Source: a virus. Taken from it: a DNA stretch of 64,000 bases. Location of the stretch: positions 46,889-110,888 of the IMG/VR virus record IMGVR_UViG_3300046000_004279; one strand, 5' to 3'. The position numbers and the translations under genes were made by a program. Below the pieces are notes generated by a model. That model had not been told where the DNA came from. It did not search any database and worked only from the letters and a program-made list of their open reading frames with translations. Of this stretch, positions 48,814-57,754 are shown piece by piece (within the stretch, counting starts at the first letter, position 1; every line of letters starts with the position of its first letter).

Positions 48814-51800
48814 ATGACAAGAGTAGTAATCGGACCATCAACAACACTAACCGCCTGGAAGAATTCTACAAACTCGCTAGATTCTGATGTTGGTGTACGT
48901 ACATCGCTTACTGCGACCAAGAAATCTACGCTTGTAGCGGCGATTAACGAACTTGATTCCGACCTATTTGGATCTGGGGGTGGTAGTGCTAGAACCTCTC
49001 TTACAACTGCTTCTAAGACGATCTTAGGTGCTGTCAACGAACTTGATAGTGATATAGGTGCAAGATCTTCACTAACAACTGCAACCAAGGTCAGCCTTGT
49101 TTTAGCAATCAACGAACATGATGCTGAGCTCGGAACGATTACATCTGGCGCGATGGGCACTACAGCTTCCACCGTAAGCGGCGCGATCAAAGAACACGAT
49201 TCTGACATTGGCACTCGTTCGAGTCTAACGACTGCAATTAAAACAAATCTTGTTGCGGCTATTAACGAGCTTGATAGTGATATTGGTGCACGTTCTAGTT
49301 TGACAACTGCAACCAAGGTCAGCCTTGTTTTAGCGATCAACGAACACGATGCGGAACTTGGTACTATTACATCCGGTGCAATGGGTACGACTGCTTCAAC
49401 CGTAAGTGGAGCTATTAAAGAACACGATTCTGATATTGGTACTCGTTCAAGTTTAACAACTGCAATTAAAACAAATCTTGTTGCAGCTATCAACGAGATC
49501 GACAGTGATGTTGGTAACCGCTCAAGTCTAACAACTGCAATTAAGTCGACTCTTGTGGCCGCTGTCAATGAGCTGGATAGTGATATTGGCGCGAGAGCCT
49601 CGCTAACTACTGCAACCAAGGTTAGTCTTGTTCTAGCTATTAATGAACATGATGCAGAGCTTGGCACTATTACTTCTGGTGCAATGGGAACCACAGCATC
49701 TACTGTTAGCGGTGCTATCAAAGAACACGATAGCGATATCGGTACTCGTTCGAGTCTAACGACTGCAATTAAAACAAATCTTGTTGCAGCTATTAACGAA
49801 GTTGACTCTGATGTTGGTAACCGATCAAGTCTAACAACTGCAATTAAAACAAATCTTGTTGCAGCAGTTAACGAGCTTGATAGTGACATTGGCAACCGTT
49901 CAAGTTTAACAACAGTTAACAAATCTACTCTTGTGGCCGCTGTTAACGAAGTTGACTCTGATGTTGGAAGTCGTTCTAGTTTGACAACTGCAACCAAAGT
50001 CAGTCTTGTTCTAGCTATTAATGAACATGACGCTGAGCTTGGAACGATTACATCTGGTGCAATGGGCACTACGGCATCTACTGTTAGTGGTGCAATTAAA
50101 GAGCATGACTCTGACATCGGTACTCGTTCGAGTCTAACGACTGCAATTAAAACAAATCTTGTCGCATCTATCAACGAGCTTGATAGTGACATTGGCAATC
50201 GTTCAAGTCTAACAACTGCGATTAAGTCGACTCTTGTTGCAGCAGTTAATGAGCTGGACAGCGACATTGGCAACCGCTCTAGTTTGACAACTACGATCAA
50301 ATCTACGCTTGTTGCTGCTGTTAACGAAGTTGACTCTGATATTGGTGCACGTTCTAGTTTAACTACAACTAACAAGTCAACGATTGTTGCAGCAGTTAAT
50401 GAACTTAAAGCTCGTATTGACTCTGATGGGGGTCTTATAGATCAAGCGGTTCTAACAACATCAACTGTAAGATTTGATGGTGGTGTAAACGTTGACAACA
50501 TTAACATCAACGGGACCACAATTGCTTTGTCAAGTGGTTCTCTAACTTTTGATGCGGCCTCAAACATTGTCCTAGATGCTGATAGTGCGACATGGACGTT
50601 TGCTGACAATGGTGTAACGAGAGCACAGTTATCTGGAACCACAAACATAACACTTGGCGGCCTTGCAGGAACATTTACAGTCGATGCAGTTTCAAATATT
50701 AACCTTGATGCAGCAACCGGTATTATTCAATTCCAAGAGAACGGCGTAACATCTGGTTCTATTGTAATGGATAGTGCTGCAAACATTACGTTTGACGGAC
50801 CTGGCAAGATTTATATTGATGCTGATAGTGGTGAAATTGGTTTTAAAAATAACGGAACGCAGTTTGGTGCTGTCACAGATAGTGCTAGCAACTTGGTTCT
50901 TAAATCTGGATCGACCAAGGCTGTTAAGTTTGCAAGTGCTAACGCAGTGTTCCAAGGAACAATTAGATCAACAACTTCTCTAGATACAACCGCGCAAGAT
51001 TTTGCTGCCGCTATTAATGAATTGAAGCTACGGGTGGATTTGGTTGACAGTGGTGGTGGACTAATTCTCGATAGTGTATTTAGTGCAATAGGTACCTTAA
51101 CCAACCTTAACACTGCTGTTAAAACAGATCTCGTGTCTGCAATCAATGACTTCTATGATTCGGTTTATCCAGCCATATTCACAAGCAGTGTTGATTCTTC
51201 ACGTATAACAAGCCTTGCGGTATCAACTGCAAAGATACAAAACTTGGCTGTTACTTCTGCTAAGATTGCAAACGATGGTGTCACAACTACAAAGATCGCT
51301 GATGACAATGTAACATATGCAAAAATTCAAAATGTCGGTGCAGCAAATAGAGTACTTGGATCTAAAACAGTTGGCGGGATTATTACTGAATTACAAGTTG
51401 ACTCCGATATCTTGGGTGACAACTCTGTAATTGCAACTAAGATTAAAGACAGAGCTGTTACAAACACTAAGATTGCAACATCAGCTATTACCGATAGTGC
51501 TCTTGCGACTAACGCTATCTCAAATACTAAGATTCAAAATAACGCTGTTTCTCTCGCAAAGCTGGTTAACTCTACTACTGCTAAGCGTGTTATTGCTTCT
51601 GTAACATCCGGTACTTTCTATTCAGAACAACAAGTAGATTCTGATATGTTGGGATCGTTGTCCGTATCATCAGCTAAGATTCAGAACAACGCTGTAGCTC
51701 TTGGAACACAGACCACTGGTAACTATGTTAGTAACGTAACTGCTGCAAACGGTGTTAAAATTACTGGAACAGCAGGCGAGGGTTGGACACCGATTGTATC

Positions 51801-52740
51801 TCTTGACTCTACAGGCACAGGCACAATTGGTAACTTAACCGTTGGTAGCAATCTTACCGTAAGCGGTAACTTGACTGTATCTGGAACAACCACAAGCATT
51901 AACACTGAGACAATTACTCTAAACGATAACATTATCGTATTGAATAACAATGCTACAGGTGCTGCATCCCAAGACGCTGGTATTGAAATTGAGCGTGGAA
52001 CAGATTCTAACGTATCGATTCTTTGGAATGAGACAACCAATCGTTGGACGTTTACAAATAGTGGAACAACACTTGGTCCATTCTATAATATTCCAACGCC
52101 AGATGAATATATCGACAGTGCAACATCTAAGTTTCCAACTACGTTTACTTATACCGCTGGAACAACTGCGGGGCCAACTGGATCTCTAACAGGCACAAAT
52201 CTTACTGCAATTTCGTTTGCAGCAATTCCGTCTGCAGGAGCTGGAGCTTCTGGTATTATTACAACGGGTGCTCAGACGATTGCGGGTGCTAAGACATTTA
52301 GCAGTACAATCACTGGATCAATTGATGGTAACGCTGGAACTGTTACAAATGGTGTGTATACAACGGGTGCTCAGACGATTGCGGGTGTTAAGACATTTAG
52401 TAGTACAATCAGTGGTTCAATTGACGGTAACGCTGGAACGGCTACAGCTCTAGCAACAGGCCGAAACTTTTCATTGACTGGCGAAGTTACTGCACCCGCA
52501 ATTAGTTTTACAGGTGCTGGTGCTGTAGCACTAGTAGCCACGATTGCGGCAGATGCGGTCGACTCTTCTAATATTCTTGCACTGTCAATATCGTCTGCAA
52601 AGATTCAAGCCAACGCTGTTGGGTTTACTCAAATGGCCGATTCTGCTGTTGGAAGTAACGAATTGCGCCAATCTGTTGAACTAATCATATATAACTCTGT
52701 AGGAACAGCTTTGAAGACTCTTTATGGCGCAGGTGTTTAA
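48814..52740 (+). CDS. repetitive long tail fibre protein
   Basis: The 1,308-residue protein has three parts. Residues 1-530 are built of 25-residue repeats (SSLTTAIKTNLVAAINELDS type) and a 26-residue variant (TSGAMGTTASTVSGAIKEH). Residues about 530-760 are beta-rich with Asp/Ala strands. The C-terminal part has AKIQNLAVTSAKIAN-like short repeats, TITLNDNIIVLNNNA, and TIAGAKTFSST copies. This is a trimeric, adhesin-like tail fibre. Its C-terminal modules are nearly identical to segments in the gene at 59386. No chaperone domain is recognised. Confidence 0.82.
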   Translation: MTRVVIGPSTTLTAWKNSTNSLDSDVGVRTSLTATKKSTLVAAINELDSDLFGSGGGSARTSLTTASKTILGAVNELDSDIGARSSLTTATKVSLVLAINEHDAELGTITSGAMGTTASTVSGAIKEHDSDIGTRSSLTTAIKTNLVAAINELDSDIGARSSLTTATKVSLVLAINEHDAELGTITSGAMGTTASTVSGAIKEHDSDIGTRSSLTTAIKTNLVAAINEIDSDVGNRSSLTTAIKSTLVAAVNELDSDIGARASLTTATKVSLVLAINEHDAELGTITSGAMGTTASTVSGAIKEHDSDIGTRSSLTTAIKTNLVAAINEVDSDVGNRSSLTTAIKTNLVAAVNELDSDIGNRSSLTTVNKSTLVAAVNEVDSDVGSRSSLTTATKVSLVLAINEHDAELGTITSGAMGTTASTVSGAIKEHDSDIGTRSSLTTAIKTNLVASINELDSDIGNRSSLTTAIKSTLVAAVNELDSDIGNRSSLTTTIKSTLVAAVNEVDSDIGARSSLTTTNKSTIVAAVNELKARIDSDGGLIDQAVLTTSTVRFDGGVNVDNININGTTIALSSGSLTFDAASNIVLDADSATWTFADNGVTRAQLSGTTNITLGGLAGTFTVDAVSNINLDAATGIIQFQENGVTSGSIVMDSAANITFDGPGKIYIDADSGEIGFKNNGTQFGAVTDSASNLVLKSGSTKAVKFASANAVFQGTIRSTTSLDTTAQDFAAAINELKLRVDLVDSGGGLILDSVFSAIGTLTNLNTAVKTDLVSAINDFYDSVYPAIFTSSVDSSRITSLAVSTAKIQNLAVTSAKIANDGVTTTKIADDNVTYAKIQNVGAANRVLGSKTVGGIITELQVDSDILGDNSVIATKIKDRAVTNTKIATSAITDSALATNAISNTKIQNNAVSLAKLVNSTTAKRVIASVTSGTFYSEQQVDSDMLGSLSVSSAKIQNNAVALGTQTTGNYVSNVTAANGVKITGTAGEGWTPIVSLDSTGTGTIGNLTVGSNLTVSGNLTVSGTTTSINTETITLNDNIIVLNNNATGAASQDAGIEIERGTDSNVSILWNETTNRWTFTNSGTTLGPFYNIPTPDEYIDSATSKFPTTFTYTAGTTAGPTGSLTGTNLTAISFAAIPSAGAGASGIITTGAQTIAGAKTFSSTITGSIDGNAGTVTNGVYTTGAQTIAGVKTFSSTISGSIDGNAGTATALATGRNFSLTGEVTAPAISFTGAGAVALVATIAADAVDSSNILALSISSAKIQANAVGFTQMADSAVGSNELRQSVELIIYNSVGTALKTLYGAGV
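48990..50400 (+). repeat. tandem 75-bp repeats in a fibre gene
   Basis: About eleven 25-codon units and four composite units (25 + 26 codons) occur in tandem. The composite core (GCAACCAAGGTCAGCCTTGT type) recurs near 49081, 49306, 49610 and 49988. Copies differ mainly at third codon positions, which shows selection on the protein and an old expansion. Confidence 0.85.
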
Positions 52741-52743
52741 TAA

Positions 52744-53682
52744 ATGGCAGTCGTAACTCCTCTCAAGCTCGACGGATCTAATAATCTTCGCGCGATGGAC
52801 GCTACAGATATTGCGAACATCAAACTTGAGATGATTCGTCAGTATGGCTTGAGTCCATCTGTTACTCTGGCATATTCTGCTGGTACAGGAAATTTACCCG
52901 CGATCTCAGACACTCGTTATCAAGCTGGTGCTGCAATCCTTTCAAATACTGCATTTGCTGCTGAAACTACTACTGCTGAACCAACTCAAGTTACTGTTAA
53001 CTATCAAAACGTGTTGGAAACGTTCACATCGTTAGCAGCACCAGCAGATACAAGCAACGTAGCGTTTCCTGTATATTTAACAGGTGCGAACCAAGTTCAA
53101 GCTATGTCTTTAACCGATATGTATGACACGTTTGTTAATGACGTTATTACTACGTTGACAACAAACAGCTTTAGCACATCACAAGCTGGAACGTATACCG
53201 TTCACACCGCAACCTCGTTAGCTGGGGCAACTCTAATCAATGCCAGCCCAATATTTACCGATACAAGAGCTGATACCACATTATATACTGGCGCTGGTAT
53301 GCCAGAAACTCTAGACCAACCAATAACTATAACTAACTACTATCTGTTTAGAGTTGACGGTGCGTCAGTTGGAACAATTCCAACTCCATTACAGGCGTTG
53401 ACAAATGGTAACTTGCAGGAGTATACTACTGCAGCGTTCCAAACTCTATTACAAAACCTTGTAAGATATTATGCAGCAAACGTTGTCGGCGCTAAGATTG
53501 ATTACAACATTACAACCTCTGCCACGGGTGGAAGAGGTTCGGGTATGGTTAACACAGACTTTACGTCTGTTACTGGCGCATATACAACACTTCAAACACT
53601 TGACAACTATTATGCGCAAGAGTTCCCCAACGGCACTGTGTCGACAATTGCAACAAACTATTTAAACTGCTTAAGAGTATAA
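52744..53682 (+). CDS. virion structural protein
   Basis: The 312-residue protein starts VVTPLKLDGSNNLRAMDATD, a phrase typical of fibre-region structural proteins, and has Ala/Thr-rich strands, then a conserved-looking QNLVRYYAANVVGAKIDYN and a C-terminal DNYYAQEFPNGTVST. No enzymatic motif is seen. It begins 3 nt after the fibre gene and probably caps or connects the fibre. Confidence 0.68.
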   Translation: MAVVTPLKLDGSNNLRAMDATDIANIKLEMIRQYGLSPSVTLAYSAGTGNLPAISDTRYQAGAAILSNTAFAAETTTAEPTQVTVNYQNVLETFTSLAAPADTSNVAFPVYLTGANQVQAMSLTDMYDTFVNDVITTLTTNSFSTSQAGTYTVHTATSLAGATLINASPIFTDTRADTTLYTGAGMPETLDQPITITNYYLFRVDGASVGTIPTPLQALTNGNLQEYTTAAFQTLLQNLVRYYAANVVGAKIDYNITTSATGGRGSGMVNTDFTSVTGAYTTLQTLDNYYAQEFPNGTVSTIATNYLNCLRV

Positions 53683-53691
53683 GGATTTATT

Positions 53692-54282
53692 ATGGCTATC
53701 TTCTCAGGTAAACAAATTTTAAGAGCTGTTTTTACCAACAATGCTAATGATACAATCGAGTTGGTATATGATCATAAAAGTGATGGTAAAAAGCCAGAGT
53801 ATATCAGCATATGGATTCCCGCAACTGATCCTACAAATGAAAATCTAATAGCTCTTAAAGAAGCTGGTTGGTCTTTTGAGAGAATTCAAAAGGAAACACA
53901 TGAAAACATCGACGCGATGCTAAAGGCTCGCGCAGCTCAAATTCACCAACAAATTGATGCTAAGGTAAAAGAACAAGTTGATCGTTATTATGAAATCATC
54001 AATAGTGAAACAGAGATGACGAGAGAGCAGATTGCAACAGCATACGAACAACGTTATGCTGAGATGATCAACACTGGTCCAGCGATTACTACAACAGTTT
54101 TTCAATCTGTACTAGATAATAATGTTGACGAAGAACTATTGTTTAAATCAAAACTAGCTGCATTTGAGATACCAAAAATTAAAGAGTTAAAAGACAGGGC
54201 ATCTAAACAGAAAATTAGAACTGCAAAGTCTTTAATGGAATTGTTTGGAATATTGGATTCGTTATTACAAGAGGTTAAATGA
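53692..54282 (+). CDS. helical structural or assembly protein
   Basis: The 196-residue protein has an N-terminal strand domain (1-70; YISIWIPATDPTNENL) and a long helical region (70-196) with coiled-coil character (ARAAQIHQQIDAKVKEQVDR). It may be a fibre-associated protein or fibre chaperone. It ends on an ATGA overlap with the glycosyltransferase-like gene, linking it to that operon. Confidence 0.65.
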   Translation: MAIFSGKQILRAVFTNNANDTIELVYDHKSDGKKPEYISIWIPATDPTNENLIALKEAGWSFERIQKETHENIDAMLKARAAQIHQQIDAKVKEQVDRYYEIINSETEMTREQIATAYEQRYAEMINTGPAITTTVFQSVLDNNVDEELLFKSKLAAFEIPKIKELKDRASKQKIRTAKSLMELFGILDSLLQEVK

Positions 54283-54941
54283 ATATTATCTTCGTGAATT
54301 TTGGCACCAAGTATACACCTTGGGACGTCAATCGACTTTATGATGGTTTGAAGAAATACGACAAAGGCTTCAAATATTATGTTTACACTGACAATGGTAT
54401 TAAAGATCTGGGGCTATACGGCTTAGATTTTACCGTTGTAAAACCAATGAAACCAAACTTGCCAAAATGGTGGAACAAGCTCGCTATGTTTAGTGAGGCA
54501 TTTCCAGCTAAAGGTAAGAATCTGTATTTTGATTTAGATACTGTTATCAAAGGCGATCCCTTCACGATATTAGATAATATTGATTGGGATAAGTTAACAA
54601 TGATTGACTGTCATTGGAAATCAAAAGATATCGTTCGGTTAACCAACTTGGATGTTACAGTTAACTCATCAGTGTTAGCATGGCATTCAGACAATCCTAA
54701 AATTCATAATATTTGGAACCATTTCAACAGTGGTTACAAAGACTATTATCTAAGAAAATATGTTGGGATCGATAGGTTTTTAGCTCACGAACCTTTTGAA
54801 AAAGATATGTTTGCTTACTTTCCACACGACTACGTTATGTCATATAAGTATGAAAGCCATGATAAAGTGGCCCCTGTGATAACCTTTGAGGAACTTGATT
54901 TTGGATCAATTGATACTGTACAGATCACTCAAGCTAGTTGA
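54279..54941 (+). CDS. glycosyltransferase-like protein (GT-A type)
   Basis: The 220-residue protein has GT-A features: an N-terminal IIFVNFGTKYTPWDVNRLY strand, KLAMFSEAFPAKGKNLYFDL, and then the metal-binding DLDTV. Such enzymes transfer a sugar from a nucleotide donor. The gene starts on ATGA overlap and heads a four-gene operon. Substrate unknown. Confidence 0.75.
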   Translation: MNIIFVNFGTKYTPWDVNRLYDGLKKYDKGFKYYVYTDNGIKDLGLYGLDFTVVKPMKPNLPKWWNKLAMFSEAFPAKGKNLYFDLDTVIKGDPFTILDNIDWDKLTMIDCHWKSKDIVRLTNLDVTVNSSVLAWHSDNPKIHNIWNHFNSGYKDYYLRKYVGIDRFLAHEPFEKDMFAYFPHDYVMSYKYESHDKVAPVITFEELDFGSIDTVQITQAS

Positions 54942-54960
54942 AGAGATCTATGATGAGTCT

Positions 54961-55539
54961 ATGTACGGTGATCCTGATATCTATAGGATTAAGGACATTG
55001 TCCATAGTGTAGACATTAACCATTGGAGAAGTAAACAATGGTTGGTTGATATGTTTAGTCAAGTATACGGATTTGAATCTGGTAAGGTGTTTGTCGCTGG
55101 TGGGTGGTATGGTCTTTTAAGTTTTCTACTGCGTAAGAGATATCCCAACAAATCGTTTAATATTACATCTGCTGATATGGATCCAAAGTGTGAGCAGTTT
55201 GGTTACAAATTGTTTCCTGATCAAGACATTCAATTTCAAACAATGGATGTTGTTAAGACTGATCAAACGTTTGATGACTGCACTGCAATCATTTGCACCA
55301 GTTGTGAGCACATCGATAAGGATGATCTTGCGTTCTTCATTAGCGGTAAGCCTGAAAACGCTTGGCTGATCCTACAGACAAACAACTACAAAGACCTTGC
55401 ATCCCATGTCAACTGTAGCGAGAGCCTTGAAGAATTTGTGGAGTTCGTTAGCAAGGTGTTACCAAGTGATACGTATTGGGCATACAAAGGTGCACTTAAT
55501 CTTGGAGACTTCACGCGTTATATGGTTATTGTCAGATGA
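54961..55539 (+). CDS. class I SAM-dependent methyltransferase-like protein
   Basis: The 192-residue protein has KVFVAGGWYGLLSFLLRKRY as its SAM-binding loop region, then SADMDPKCEQFGYKL (acidic strand end) and AIICTSCEHIDKDD. ATG 54961 is taken; a TTG at 54886 would add 25 residues inside the previous gene. It ends on ATGA overlap with the next glycosyltransferase-like gene. Within this operon it may methylate a sugar, but that is inferred from context. Confidence 0.7.
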   Translation: MYGDPDIYRIKDIVHSVDINHWRSKQWLVDMFSQVYGFESGKVFVAGGWYGLLSFLLRKRYPNKSFNITSADMDPKCEQFGYKLFPDQDIQFQTMDVVKTDQTFDDCTAIICTSCEHIDKDDLAFFISGKPENAWLILQTNNYKDLASHVNCSESLEEFVEFVSKVLPSDTYWAYKGALNLGDFTRYMVIVR

Positions 55540-56399
55540 AAAGAATAATCTTTACAATTTTTATTGACATCCCCGATGAAGATTTGGATAACCCAGCACC
55601 TTATTCGGCAGAGGGTGTTCAACAAGTAACTGATAAAAGCAAAAAGACTAAAGATCAATTAACCAAATACAAAGATCGGTTGATTGATAGACAACAGCAG
55701 TATGCTGACAAACTAGGTGTTGAGTATAAGGTCTATCAGTGGGATCAGACTTATACTGACTTTGTTGATCATTTTAAGCAAAACTACCCACAGATTTCTC
55801 ACTATGATATCATCTGTTTCTATAAGCATCATATAATGTTGTTGCTTGCAGAACAGTATGATCAAGTGTGTTATTTTGATTTGGATGTTATCCCCAATAC
55901 GGATGAAAGTATATTTGAAGCATTTGACATAACTAATACATTTGCCGTTCCAGATTCGAATAAGGAAGCTGAGTGGGGTAAAACAGTCAATGCAAAATAC
56001 TATAACACGTGCATTCGTAACCCCGCGACGAAGTATTGGAATGCTCATGCGATGTTATGGGAAGAAGGTTTTGAACCTGATCAACATGTCTACAACACGG
56101 GTATAATGATCGCTTCAAGTGAGATTATTAAGAAACTAGATTACTTTGGTGAGTTTCAATCAACAATTAATCTAATGACATACCTAAAAAATCAAACACC
56201 ATCAATGTATCCTAAAAACATCCAAAGAGTGTTTAACTATGATAACGAGACTATTTTTAGTTACAAGCTGATTAGCAATAATGTTCAATCAACGTTGTTG
56301 GGTGATATGTGGCATCATGCTGTTGATAAAATACCCCATGATCCAGCAGCCAAGATGTATCATGTGATTAACAAAAAATTTCAGATATTCTTTGAATGA
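55536..56399 (+). CDS. glycosyltransferase-like protein (GT-A type)
   Basis: The 287-residue protein has a GT-A core: YDIICFYKHHIMLLLAEQYD followed by CYFDLDVIPN with the DxD metal site, and VYNTGIMIASSEI typical of GT8-like proteins. It is related in layout to the proteins at 54279 and 56396. It begins and ends with ATGA overlaps. Substrate unknown. Confidence 0.75.
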   Translation: MKRIIFTIFIDIPDEDLDNPAPYSAEGVQQVTDKSKKTKDQLTKYKDRLIDRQQQYADKLGVEYKVYQWDQTYTDFVDHFKQNYPQISHYDIICFYKHHIMLLLAEQYDQVCYFDLDVIPNTDESIFEAFDITNTFAVPDSNKEAEWGKTVNAKYYNTCIRNPATKYWNAHAMLWEEGFEPDQHVYNTGIMIASSEIIKKLDYFGEFQSTINLMTYLKNQTPSMYPKNIQRVFNYDNETIFSYKLISNNVQSTLLGDMWHHAVDKIPHDPAAKMYHVINKKFQIFFE

Positions 56400-57094
56400 A
56401 AGTATTTTGTGTTAGAATTGGTGACAAGTATGGTGTTGAGTACGAAGATTATATTAATGCTAAGTTAAAAGATTATGAAGTAGTTTGGATAAGAGATCCA
56501 TTTAGAGACGATGTTGCTCTACAATGGAATAAAATGCTGCCGATGTCAATGGATATTGACGAACCTGTTTGTGTAATTGATATAGATTTACTTCTTATCA
56601 ATGATTACAAACAGGTTTTTGATTATCCAATATCCAGAGGTCAGTTCCTCACGATTAACGATTGGGTCAGTGCTAATTCAAATTACCCTATCAATGGCGG
56701 ATTCTTTAAATACAATCCAAAAGACGTTAACTACATCTTCAATAAGTTTATGCAAGATCCAATCTATTGGCAAAACTACTACATCGCTAAAGGTATTGCC
56801 CGTGGGCCTGTTAATGGTGAACAACACTTTGTCTACGACTCAGCCAAAGAGCAATTGAAAGTCGTGACGTTACCTCCTAGCTGGTTTACGAGATGGTCAA
56901 CAGAGAGTGCAATTACTCATACTGATTACGACCATTGGCAATTAGAATTAAATAAGTTGTATAGAGAAAAAACAAGCAAAGACTATCTTTTCATGGGTGA
57001 AGAGTTTCATCCTGATGTAAAGATTGTTCACTTTACTCATGCAATGAATAAACCGCATGAGTGGGTTTATTATGATTCTTATAAATCACTGTAA
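56396..57094 (+). CDS. glycosyltransferase-like protein (GT-A type)
   Basis: The 232-residue protein has the GT-A pattern FCVRIGDKYGVEYEDYI, QWNKMLPMSMDIDEPVCVID and then DIDLLLI as the DxD equivalent, followed by NGGFFKYNPKD. It is the last gene of the operon and is followed by an exact late promoter. Substrate unknown; it could decorate tail fibres or modify a host glycan. Confidence 0.72.
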   Translation: MKVFCVRIGDKYGVEYEDYINAKLKDYEVVWIRDPFRDDVALQWNKMLPMSMDIDEPVCVIDIDLLLINDYKQVFDYPISRGQFLTINDWVSANSNYPINGGFFKYNPKDVNYIFNKFMQDPIYWQNYYIAKGIARGPVNGEQHFVYDSAKEQLKVVTLPPSWFTRWSTESAITHTDYDHWQLELNKLYREKTSKDYLFMGEEFHPDVKIVHFTHAMNKPHEWVYYDSYKSL

Positions 57095-57104
57095 GATTTT
57101 TTAT

Positions 57105-57112
57105 TATAAATA
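57105..57112 (+). promoter_or_regulatory. T4-type late promoter box
   Basis: An exact TATAAATA lies 33 nt before the ATG at 57145 and 11 nt after the preceding stop. Confidence 0.78.
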
Positions 57113-57144
57113 CCATAAAGAATTGCGTAAACGGTGAGAAACAC

Positions 57145-57495
57145 ATGGCTCAATATGAAGACATAACAATTGATCAGGGTGCTGATGTTGCAGTTGAGAT
57201 TCATCTGATTAACAAAGATGGATCTGCAAAGAATTTAACTAACCATTCTATTGCTGCAAAGATGAAGCGTACTTACAATAGTGATAGTGCTGATACGCTA
57301 GCATTCAATTGTATTGTTGCTGCTCCAGCATCGGGTGGTGTTGCCACAATATCATTAACAAATATTCAGACCAGCACGTTAAAAGCTGGGCAATACGTTT
57401 ATGATGTTGAGATGTCATTTGCAGATAGTAGTGCTACTATTGTTGAGCGTGTCCTAGAAGGTAAAATTTTAGTAACCCCATCAGTGACTAGGTAA
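57145..57495 (+). CDS. small virion protein, Ig-like fold
   Basis: The 116-residue protein starts YEDITIDQGADVAVEIHLIN and reads like a small beta-sandwich, with LKAGQYVYDVEMSFADS and a final strand. This pattern occurs in small structural proteins of marine T4-like phages and resembles the N-terminal domain of baseplate upper proteins. A late promoter lies upstream. Confidence 0.7.
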   Translation: MAQYEDITIDQGADVAVEIHLINKDGSAKNLTNHSIAAKMKRTYNSDSADTLAFNCIVAAPASGGVATISLTNIQTSTLKAGQYVYDVEMSFADSSATIVERVLEGKILVTPSVTR

Positions 57496-57499
57496 TTTA

Positions 57500-57754
57500 A
57501 TGGCAATTACAGTTGGTACTGGGATTACAGCTAAAAAAGTAATTGTGGTCGGTTCGACAACTCAAGTTAAACAGGTTACTGTTGGGACTCCCGTTAAAAG
57601 AGTTACATCTGGCGCATTTAACATAAATAACCTTAGTGGTGTTGACACAACGGGTGCTGTTGAAGGAAGTTTATTAATTTATAGTACTGCAGTATCCAAA
57701 TGGGTGGCTAGCAAAGACTTACAAGAACAAAACATTAACGGAGGCAGTTACTAA
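57500..57754 (+). CDS. small structural protein
   Basis: The 84-residue protein is beta-rich and Val/Thr-rich (GTGITAKKVIVVGSTTQVKQ). It lies 4 nt after its neighbour and shares its last base with the ATG of the next gene. It is probably a virion component co-assembled with its neighbours; no motif is known. Confidence 0.65.
   Translation: MAITVGTGITAKKVIVVGSTTQVKQVTVGTPVKRVTSGAFNINNLSGVDTTGAVEGSLLIYSTAVSKWVASKDLQEQNINGGSY

Noticed and set aside
48753-50375. A 540-codon open frame on the minus strand opposite the fibre repeats
   Set aside because: It mirrors the 75-bp repeats codon for codon, starts and ends with the repeat block, and has no ribosome site or known motif. It is a by-product of repeated sense codons.
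48990-50400. CRISPR array
   Set aside because: The repeats are in-frame coding units of 75 bp with no unique spacers, inside a fibre gene.
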